Origin: Treponema sp. | GTDB lineage: Bacteria > Spirochaetota > Spirochaetia > Treponematales > Breznakiellaceae | Length of the DNA: 12,956 nt | Assembly: GCA_031278025.1 (NCBI GenBank) | Contig: JAITLF010000131.1 | Span: forward strand, 1 to 12,956 | Reading direction: 5' to 3' | Shown: positions 7,310 through 12,956 of the stretch, piece after piece | How positions within the stretch are numbered: the first letter of the stretch is position 1 | Layout of the letters: each line of letters opens with the position of its first letter | Position numbers and translations under genes: made by a program | The notes under the pieces: generated by a model | The model's database searches: none | Told to the model about the DNA's origin: nothing | What the model saw: only the letters and a program-made list of their open reading frames with translations

Positions 7310-8287
7310 ATGAATTCGAAAATAGGCGGTATCGCCGCGGTGTTTGGTTTTGTCTTTTCCCTGATCATCGGACTCATTTCCGGGAACGGGGCTTTTGCCT
7401 TCGTGCGGGCCCTTATCCTCGCCGTTTTTTTCTTCATTCTGGTCAATGTACTCCTCGTCATAATACGCCGGTTTCTCCCGGAACTTCTGGATTTCGACCT
7501 GCAGCCGAACGGGGACTATCGCCCCGGATCCAGGGTAAATATTACCGAAGGCGGGCCCGCGGCCATGCTCGGGGGCGAAGCGGGGCTTGAAAGCCTGGGA
7601 TCACGGCAAGGCCAGGACGATGGGGACGGCGGTTCCGTTGCGGAACCCGATTTGAGCAGCGAGCGCTTTTCATACGACGACGGCATCGGCGGCGATCAGG
7701 GCGGCATCGGCGGAGCGCCGCTTGATTTTGGCGCCGCACCGGCTGGTTCCGTCGCGACGCCGTTTCCCGAATCCGGGGACCTGTCCGGTTTAGGCACGCC
7801 GTCAGGCACGCCGTCAGGCACGCCGTCAGGCACGCCGTCAGGCGAGGATTCGCCTGACGGTGTACCCCCTTCTGTTCCGGCTCTGGATCAGAGCGGCAAA
7901 GATGGTTATAATGAAAAGGGAAGTGTCTCTGATTTCCAGGCCGAATCCCGGGCGATGCGGACAGACGGCGTAGGACTTTCGCCCCGGCCGGTGTTGCGCG
8001 AGGATGCGGCTCTTCCCGAAGGCGGCTCTTCTGTGGATGTTTTGCCGGATTTCGAGGCTATGTCCCAGGCTTTTTTGGCTTCAACCAGAGAGACCGGGAC
8101 GGACGGGGCAGGGGTTGAAACGACCGGCCAAACGGAGGATGTGTTCCGGCTTTCGGTGACCGGTCAGGAGCCGGATCCTTCCTCGCGGTATTATAAGGGT
8201 AACAAGCCCGTCGAGATGGAGGGGGATTTCCCGCCCAAACAAATAGCGCAGGCTATACAGACCGTAATAAAACGAGATGAACAGTGA
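7310..8287 (+). CDS. Uncharacterised membrane-anchored protein of the motility operon
   Basis: I do not recognise a named family for this 325-residue product. It begins with two hydrophobic segments (about 5-24 and 28-52) that should anchor it in the inner membrane. A long acidic, Gly/Ser/Pro-rich region of low complexity follows, including four exact GTPS repeats (residues 162-177). It ends in a compact, more ordered stretch, YYKGNKPVEMEGDFPPKQIAQAIQTVIKRDEQ in two halves, which looks like the conserved part. The gene starts 9 bases after flhG, with a weak GGGCAG ahead, and precedes the sigma-28 gene. Treponemes, as I recall, carry a hypothetical gene at this position. Context suggests a role linked to FlhF/FlhG or export-gate assembly, but nothing in the sequence shows a reaction. 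Confidence 0.8.
   Translation: MNSKIGGIAAVFGFVFSLIIGLISGNGAFAFVRALILAVFFFILVNVLLVIIRRFLPELLDFDLQPNGDYRPGSRVNITEGGPAAMLGGEAGLESLGSRQGQDDGDGGSVAEPDLSSERFSYDDGIGGDQGGIGGAPLDFGAAPAGSVATPFPESGDLSGLGTPSGTPSGTPSGTPSGEDSPDGVPPSVPALDQSGKDGYNEKGSVSDFQAESRAMRTDGVGLSPRPVLREDAALPEGGSSVDVLPDFEAMSQAFLASTRETGTDGAGVETTGQTEDVFRLSVTGQEPDPSSRYYKGNKPVEMEGDFPPKQIAQAIQTVIKRDEQ
7793..7860. repeat. 12-base tandem repeat (GTPS x4) ending in an 11-bp hairpin
   Basis: GGCACGCCGTCA is repeated exactly four times at 7793-7840, encoding GTPS four times. The last copy merges into a perfect inverted repeat: CCGTCAGGCGA at 7835-7845 pairs with TCGCCTGACGG at 7850-7860 around a GGAT loop. Identical copies suggest recent slippage in multiples of 12 bases, which preserves the frame. 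No T-tract follows, so a terminator is unlikely. Confidence 0.85.
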
Positions 8288-8341
8288 TCTGTCTTACCCG
8301 GGTGTGGGGGGATGGAAAATACCACTGGATAAGGAATGAGT

Positions 8342-9154
8342 ATGGCGAAGGTCCTCGGGAACGGTCAAAAGGATTGTTCCCCGGAGCAAAAAACGGAAGA
8401 TGAACTCTGGATCAATTACCGCCAGAACAGGGACCCGAAAATTCGGGAGATCTTTGTAAAACAATACGCTCCCCTGGTCAAGTATGTGGCCGGGAAAGTC
8501 GCGGTGGGTATGCCCCACAATGTTGAATTTGATGATTTGGTGGGATTTGGGGTATTTGGCCTTTTAGATGCGATTGACAAGTTTGATCCCGACAAGGGGG
8601 TAAAGTTCAAAACTTACGCCGTAACCCGGATACGGGGGGCGATCTTTGACGAGCTTCGTTCTATAGATTGGGTGCCCCGTTCTGTCAGGCAGAAGACCCG
8701 GGAGGTGGAAGAGGCGATCGGGACCCTGGAAGCCCAGCTAGGCCGTACCGCCACGGATCAGGAGATCGCCGGTTCGCTCGGGATGAACGAGGAAGAATTC
8801 GCCAAAACCATGATGAAGATTTCGACTACGTCAATCCTGTCCCTGAATGATGTCTGGTTCTCGGGGGATGATAACGACAAGGTGACGATCGAGGCCAGCA
8901 TAGAATCTCCTGCAAGCCTAAATCCGGATATTATCGTCGAGAAGGAAGAAATCCGCAGGGTCATCATCAGCGCCATCAACGAACTGCCCGACAAGGAAAA
9001 GAAGATTCTTGTTCTGTACTACTACGAAGATTTAACCCTGAAAGAAATAGGCCAGGTGTTGGAGGTAACCGAATCCCGGGTTTCCCAGCTCCATACCAAA
9101 GCCATACTCCGTCTCAGGGGAAAGCTTACCAATATCCGCAAGGGAATCATATAA
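8342..9154 (+). CDS. fliA: RNA polymerase sigma-28 factor for motility (FliA/WhiG family)
   Basis: This sigma-70-family group 3 factor directs RNA polymerase to late flagellar and motility promoters. From the ATG at 8342 it has 270 residues. Region 2 is clear ([20 protein letters not shown], then [35 protein letters not shown]). The WVPRSVRQK stretch and the following helices form region 3. Region 4 with its helix-turn-helix is [18 protein letters not shown] followed by [20 protein letters not shown]. An ATG at 8336 is also in frame but sits directly against the AAGGA at 8331-8335, so 8342 with a 6-base gap is preferred. Its place behind flhG is typical of motility operons. No anti-sigma factor gene (flgM) is visible in the window. 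Confidence 0.95.
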   Translation: MAKVLGNGQKDCSPEQKTEDELWINYRQNRDPKIREIFVKQYAPLVKYVAGKVAVGMPHNVEFDDLVGFGVFGLLDAIDKFDPDKGVKFKTYAVTRIRGAIFDELRSIDWVPRSVRQKTREVEEAIGTLEAQLGRTATDQEIAGSLGMNEEEFAKTMMKISTTSILSLNDVWFSGDDNDKVTIEASIESPASLNPDIIVEKEEIRRVIISAINELPDKEKKILVLYYYEDLTLKEIGQVLEVTESRVSQLHTKAILRLRGKLTNIRKGII

Positions 9155-9199
9155 TCGGTATGCGTGCGTGGCTGTGCGGCCGCGCGGAATGAGGTCACG

Positions 9200-11170
9200 A
9201 TGATCGATTTTGTCCAGCTTCAGCAGAGAGTGAAGGAACGTCTGGGGCAGGATCGGTCTATTCACCTGATCGAGGCCGAAGGTCCTACAATAGAAGCCGC
9301 CGTATCCGAGGCGGCCGCTCTTCTTGACGTACCGGTAAAGTATCTTGAATACGAAGTAATTGAACGGGGTTCGCCGGGCCTTCTGGGTGTGGGCAAAAGG
9401 GACTGGAAAGTCCGCGCCTATGAGCGGGCTACCGGGGAAATAAAAGAAGAAGAAGGTGGTGATGAGGCCGAATTCGCGGAATTCGACGAGGTATTTAAAC
9501 AGCCGGTTTCCGACAAGAACGGCGAGGTTTTTGTCCTGCTTACTTCCGATGGGGCAATGCTCAAGGTGACGCCTCCGGCGGGCAAAGGCAAGCGGGCCAC
9601 CGATGCCCAGGCCATGATGTTCCTCAATAACCGCGCCGTCAAGGAAATTGACGAAGATCTGGTAAAAACCGTGGTTCGTGAGGCCGAAGGCGAATATGTG
9701 CGGGTTGGCGTTTTTGCCCACAATCTCGCAAACGACTCTACGGCTCGTGTGGAAATTGTCGAAAACAACATGAAGGCCCTGCTTACCGTAACGGCTCCGG
9801 GTCCCGGAGGTTTAGATTTGGACTACGACCATTACATCAGCCTCCTAAAGCAAAACCGGGTGTACTACGGGATCAGGGAAGACTTTCTCCGGGACTTTGT
9901 GGATCGCCCCGTTTACCGGGAAGCCGTTATAGCTGCCGAGGAGACCAGGCCGGTTAACGGCCGGGACGCTTTTATCCAGTATAATTTTGAAACCGGCAAG
10001 AAAAAGGCGAAACTCATTGAGGGGGCCGATGGCAAGGTCGATTTTAAAAATCTCAACGTCATCCAGAACGTGGTGGAGGGTCAGCCTCTGGCAAAGAAGA
10101 TCCCCGCGGAACAGGGTGTGCCGGGCAGGACCCTGTCCGGAGAAACGCTTCCCGCTGCCAACGGCCGGGACATCCCCATGCCCACAGGCAAAAATGTCAG
10201 GGTTGCCCAGGACGGCGAGACGATAATCGCCGAAGCAAACGGCCAGGTGCTGTTGATAGGGGACAAGATCAACGTGGAGCCGGTTTACCAGGTAAACGGC
10301 AATGTGAATCTCGGTATTGGCAATATAGATTTCCTGGGTTCCGTGGTGATCAGTGGGAATGTGGAAGACGGCTTCTCGGTCAAGGCCGCCGGGAATATTG
10401 AGATTCACGGTACGGTGGAAAGGGCCAGCCTACAGGCGGTGGGGGACATTGCGGTTTATCAGGGAATAACCGGCAAGGGAACCGCCCGTATCAGGGCAGG
10501 GCGTTCCATTTGGGCCCGGTTTATAGAAAACACCATAGTGGAGGCCGGAAACATGGTAGTGGTTTCCGACGGTATCGTTAATTCCCAGGTAGACGCTTTC
10601 CACCGTATCGTGGTCAGGGGCAAGCGGGCCCATATTGTGGGCGGCCGCCTCCGGGCAACCGAGGAGATCAACGCGGACAGCATTGGGAGCGCCACTTCCG
10701 GTACCGAGACTGTCTGCGAAGTGGGTTATGACCTCAAGGCGAAGCTGCGGCACGATGCCCTTATTGAAAAAAAGGCCGTCCTTGAAGAAGAACTTATCAC
10801 ATTGCAGCGTGAACTCCAGACCCTTATCAATATCCAAAAACAGCGCAAAACCCTGCCCACTGAAAAAGAAATCGAGATGAAAGAGATGCGGAAGAAACGC
10901 CAGTCCCTGATGAATACTATCCAGGAACTGAACGCGGAGATACAAAAGCTCGAGGAACTTTTAGAGGGCAGTCCCTGTACGGGGAAGGTCTCCGCCGCGG
11001 CCAAGGTATTTCCCGGAGTCAGAATCGTCATTCGGGATATGCACGAGGATGTCCGTACCGATTATAAAGCGGTGACTTTTATCCTGGAAAACGGCCTTAT
11101 CCGGGCAACAAAGTACGAAGAGCCCGACGAAGAAGGATTGGAGATGCCCGGTGGCAATTCAGCCGATTGA
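9200..11170 (+). CDS. fapA: FapA (DUF342) beta-solenoid protein with N-terminal Jag-N-like domain
   Basis: The product (656 residues from the ATG at 9200) has four parts. Residues 20-75 resemble the Jag-N domain (EAEGPTIEAAVSEAAALLDV, ending GSPGLLGVGKRDWKV), otherwise found at the start of the RNA-binding protein KhpB/Jag. Residues about 190-330 form the FapA N-terminal domain (DYDHYISLLKQNRVYYGI, and GVPGRTLSGETLP). Residues about 355-510 show the repeating short beta strands of the FapA solenoid (GNVNLGIGNIDFLGSVVISG, VKAAGNIEIHGTVERA). Residues 518-590 are a charged coiled coil, followed by a short C-terminal domain. FapA is linked to flagellar assembly in Vibrio, but its biochemical role is unsettled. 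An in-frame GTG at 9164 is possible; 9200 is preferred because GAGGT lies at 9191-9195 and the upstream codons look unconserved. Confidence 0.9.
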   Translation: MIDFVQLQQRVKERLGQDRSIHLIEAEGPTIEAAVSEAAALLDVPVKYLEYEVIERGSPGLLGVGKRDWKVRAYERATGEIKEEEGGDEAEFAEFDEVFKQPVSDKNGEVFVLLTSDGAMLKVTPPAGKGKRATDAQAMMFLNNRAVKEIDEDLVKTVVREAEGEYVRVGVFAHNLANDSTARVEIVENNMKALLTVTAPGPGGLDLDYDHYISLLKQNRVYYGIREDFLRDFVDRPVYREAVIAAEETRPVNGRDAFIQYNFETGKKKAKLIEGADGKVDFKNLNVIQNVVEGQPLAKKIPAEQGVPGRTLSGETLPAANGRDIPMPTGKNVRVAQDGETIIAEANGQVLLIGDKINVEPVYQVNGNVNLGIGNIDFLGSVVISGNVEDGFSVKAAGNIEIHGTVERASLQAVGDIAVYQGITGKGTARIRAGRSIWARFIENTIVEAGNMVVVSDGIVNSQVDAFHRIVVRGKRAHIVGGRLRATEEINADSIGSATSGTETVCEVGYDLKAKLRHDALIEKKAVLEEELITLQRELQTLINIQKQRKTLPTEKEIEMKEMRKKRQSLMNTIQELNAEIQKLEELLEGSPCTGKVSAAAKVFPGVRIVIRDMHEDVRTDYKAVTFILENGLIRATKYEEPDEEGLEMPGGNSAD

Positions 11171-11489
11171 CCTGCAAACCCTGTTTACCCAGATCGACAA
11201 GGTGGGAAAGGAGCAGTCCGTCCACCGGGAAGGCGCCCAGCTTCAGGCGTCACTCCAGACTGCCAGGGTAGAACGGCTTGAGGTGGAACGTGATCATTTG
11301 GTAAATGAGGCGCAGGATGCCGGCCAGGGCGGCGCCGAGCGTGTCAAGGACCGGCAGAGCCGGCGGCAGGGCGGGAAGGAATACCTTGCCGGAAACAAGC
11401 GCGACGCGGCTGCCGGTGAGGAAGATGAGGAGGATCCGTATGTTATCCGGGATCCCTGTCTGGGAAGACACCTTGATGTGAGCGGTTAA
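11151..11489 (+). CDS. Small uncharacterised protein coupled to fapA
   Basis: This 112-residue product starts at GTG, with GGAG at 11140-11143, and overlaps the end of fapA by 20 bases, so the two are probably translationally coupled. The N-terminal 50 residues (AIQPIDLQTLFTQIDKVGKE, then HREGAQLQASLQTARVERLE) are predicted helical and look conserved. The remainder is polar, with a basic stretch and an acidic run (AAAGEEDEEDP), and lacks hydrophobic segments. The opening resembles small proteins I recall beside flagellar or fapA genes in spirochaetes, but I cannot name the family. It is likely cytoplasmic. An adaptor or chaperone-like role is a guess from size and context only. Confidence 0.75.
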   Translation: MAIQPIDLQTLFTQIDKVGKEQSVHREGAQLQASLQTARVERLEVERDHLVNEAQDAGQGGAERVKDRQSRRQGGKEYLAGNKRDAAAGEEDEEDPYVIRDPCLGRHLDVSG

Positions 11490-11508
11490 CCGTGATTATC
11501 CTGCTTTT

Positions 11509-12318
11509 ATGCGGCCGAGCGGCCTTGCCGTCGGCCTTGCCGTTCAATTTACTATGACTACCGCCCTGATCCTTTCCGCCGGAAGCATCATCCTCAGCGG
11601 CTTCACCTTTGTCTTTTTCCTGAATTACCTGAAACGCCGCACCGGCCGGGATCGTATGCTTTCCGAACTCCTCGCCGATCTCCGCGAGGAGGCGGCCAAG
11701 ATTGAGAGGGAAATTAACGCCGTTACCGACCGGGATGTAACCCTGGTCGAAGACCGGGTCAAAACTCTCCGCGCCCTGCTTGAGGATACGGATCGCCGCA
11801 TTGCCGTCTATGTCAGGGAATTTGAGCGCCGCCGGTCCCAGGAAGAGACCTTTGCCATCCTGGACAGGGAGACATCCCCGGATACCCCCAAAAACACCCG
11901 GACGGCGGCAGGCGGCGCCTATCCCGCGCCCGAAAACCGGACCGCCGCACCGGCCGCTCTATCCGCCGGACCCGGCCGTGCCGGTACGGAAAAGCCGGTT
12001 TATCTTCCCGTCGAGTTGTTCCACCCGGCCGCCGCGCCCGCATCCCAGGCGGAAACCGCGGAGGCTGCCGCTTCGCGCGGTTCCGCCGCCCCGGAATCCG
12101 ATGCGGCCGGCCCGGCCGCATCCAAACCGGCTTCGGGTTACGCAAAACACGTGACCCGCTCCGCCAGGCCCCTGGCGCCCAAACCCCTGCCCTTTGCCGA
12201 GCGGGTCGCCGAACTTTACCGGGCCGGCTTTTCCTCAAGCCTCATCGCCTCGCGGCTGGGCGCCACCATTACCGAGGTGGAACTTGCCATTGCCCTTGTC
12301 GAGCGGAGCGGACGGTAG
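11509..12318 (+). CDS. Membrane-anchored protein with C-terminal HTH-like motif (DUF6115-like)
   Basis: The frame encodes 269 residues. One hydrophobic segment (about 19-40, ALILSAGSIILSGFTFVFFL) is followed by basic residues, so the body should lie in the cytoplasm. A charged helical stretch (about 42-120) looks like coiled coil. An Ala/Pro-rich linker (about 125-220) follows, and the last 40 residues (AERVAELYRAGFSSSLIASR, then LGATITEVELAIALVE) resemble a helix-turn-helix. This layout matches small membrane proteins (DUF6115-type) I recall near flagellar genes, but the identity is tentative. Neither the ATG at 11509 nor the one at 11554 has a clear ribosome binding site; the latter starts just before the membrane segment and skips a duplicated GLAV stretch. 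This is the last intact gene before the transposase remnant. Confidence 0.75.
   Translation: MRPSGLAVGLAVQFTMTTALILSAGSIILSGFTFVFFLNYLKRRTGRDRMLSELLADLREEAAKIEREINAVTDRDVTLVEDRVKTLRALLEDTDRRIAVYVREFERRRSQEETFAILDRETSPDTPKNTRTAAGGAYPAPENRTAAPAALSAGPGRAGTEKPVYLPVELFHPAAAPASQAETAEAAASRGSAAPESDAAGPAASKPASGYAKHVTRSARPLAPKPLPFAERVAELYRAGFSSSLIASRLGATITEVELAIALVERSGR
11520..11543 (+). repeat. Perfect 12-base tandem duplication near a gene start
   Basis: CGGCCTTGCCGT occurs twice in direct succession. In the frame of the surrounding gene it gives GLAVGLAV, between the two candidate start codons at 11509 and 11554. It may lie in a translated extension or in the leader. Confidence 0.6.
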
Positions 12319-12342
12319 GCGCGCCGACCCGGGAGATTACAG

Positions 12343-12386
12343 TCAGCCACCGGTGCGTAAAATTATCCGGAAATTCGGTGACTGAC
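12343..12386. repeat. Imperfect inverted repeat between the operon end and the transposase remnant
   Basis: GTCAGCCACCG at 12343-12353 and CGGTGACTGAC at 12376-12386 pair with one mismatch across a 22-base loop. There is no T-tract. It could be a poor terminator or the scar where the insertion sequence fragment joined the chromosome. Neither can be decided here. Confidence 0.4.
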
Positions 12387-12956
12387 ACCCCTGCGTATCC
12401 AAAAAATGGGCTTATCGGGGCGGAAGTGCTGCATTGCGACCAGACAGGGATAAACATCAAATCCAGGCGGGAATGGATATACAGCCTGTCAACGGGGTTG
12501 TATACGTATTATTACCCGCATAGGAGGCGGGGGAAAGAAGCGATGGATGCGATGGGGGTTATAGCCTGGAGCGGGGGTGTATTGATATATGATCACTGGA
12601 AGGCATAGTACCGTTATGAAGGGAAGATGCATGGATTATGTAACGCGCGTCACGTGAGGGATGGACGGCGGCGAAGGAGGGGGGAGGGAAGTGGGCGCAG
12701 CTGATGATAGATTTTCTTCTGGAGACGAACAAAGAGGTGGAAGGGGAGGGCGGGGAACTGGAAGAGCGGGAACAAGAGAAGCGGAGGAAGAGATACCGGG
12801 AACTACTTGGCGAAGCGGGAAAGGAATATCCTCTGCCGCCGCCAAATCCGCCGGGGAAAAGAGGCCGGGTGCCGAAATCAAAAACAAGGAATCTCATAGA
12901 GCGACTTCGCGACTACGAAGAAGACACCTTGCGCTTTATGACCGATAAAGGAATCC
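12378..12956 (+). pseudogene. Degenerate IS66-family transposase fragment (TnpC-like)
   Basis: Conserved IS66 transposase blocks appear in order but not in one frame. The first frame (12378-12608) gives GLIGAEVLHCDQTGINI, with the first catalytic Asp at 12438-12440. It continues to YYPHRRRGKEAMDAMGVI and GGVLIYDHWKA, with the second Asp at 12591-12593. A TAG at 12606-12608 replaces what is probably Tyr, since the same frame continues as YRYEGKMHGLCNARHVR. At about 12655-12662 the match shifts frame and then stays open to the window end (WAQLMIDFLLETNKEV, RYRELLGEAGKEYPLPPP, IERLRDYEEDTLRFMTDKGI). The usual DET is DQT. The N-terminal part is missing, and the catalytic Glu would lie beyond the window. 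The stop, frameshift and 5' truncation indicate an inactive remnant. Confidence 0.88.

Noticed and set aside
7835..7860. Terminator within the hypothetical gene
   Set aside because: The 11-bp stem is followed by TGTACCCCC rather than Ts, and the reading frame continues to a conserved-looking C-terminus.
12343..12386. IS terminal inverted repeat or operon terminator
   Set aside because: One mismatch, a 22-base loop, no T-tract and no matching second end in the window; listed only as an inverted repeat.
12661..12948. 95-codon plus-strand frame near the window end
   Set aside because: The Gly/Arg-rich product has no recognisable features, while the neighbouring frame from 12662 gives a clear IS66 transposase continuation.
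1..12956. Novel defence, biosynthetic or mobile system
   Set aside because: The genes are a standard flagellar export, placement and sigma-28 cluster plus a transposase remnant. The unknown genes show no nuclease, toxin, reverse transcriptase or catalytic motifs.

Overview
The window looks like a piece of a spirochaete chromosome, most probably a Treponema-type organism with a fairly GC-rich genome. The evidence is the gene order (fliP-fliQ-fliR-flhB-flhA-flhF-flhG-hypothetical-sigma28-fapA), a FlhB core beginning LDLQWFAAEDEG as I remember it from treponemes, and a sigma-28 gene sitting directly behind flhF/flhG. I could not run any database comparison, so the genus is an inference. All real genes read on the + strand, with short gaps or ATGA-type overlaps, as expected of one long motility operon.

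Layout. Bases 1-90 are the last 29 codons of fliP. Bases 91-537 are non-coding: three back-to-back hairpins, then a dense array of a GGGGACAGACCCC-type repeat. This splits fliP from fliQ, which are normally adjacent. Bases 538-5017 hold fliQ, fliR, flhB and flhA, the membrane core of the flagellar type III export gate. The 5' end of flhB carries an in-frame inverted-repeat insertion. Bases 5088-7300 hold flhF (SRP-type GTPase) and flhG (MinD-type ATPase with a DQAEKLR motif), the pair that sets flagellar number and position. Bases 7310-8287 hold an uncharacterised membrane-anchored protein with a GTPS tandem repeat. Bases 8336-9154 encode the motility sigma factor (FliA/WhiG family). Bases 9200-11170 encode a FapA (DUF342) beta-solenoid protein with an N-terminal Jag-N-like domain. 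Two small uncharacterised genes follow (11151-11489 and 11509-12318); the second is membrane-anchored with a helix-turn-helix-like C-terminus. From about 12385 to the window end lies a decayed IS66-type transposase, marking the boundary of the motility cluster.

How it works together. FliP, FliQ and FliR form the export channel. FlhB switches substrate specificity after self-cleavage at NPTH, and FlhA is the large export-gate protein. FlhF and FlhG control where and how many export/basal-body complexes form. Sigma-28 then transcribes late flagellar genes. FapA and the three uncharacterised proteins are co-located and probably motility-linked, but their jobs cannot be read from sequence.

I see no defence system, CRISPR array, tRNA, rRNA or clearly novel enzymatic system. 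The most unusual things are the repeat array inside the export-gate operon, the palindromic element translated within FlhB, and the poorly described genes flanking sigma-28 and fapA.
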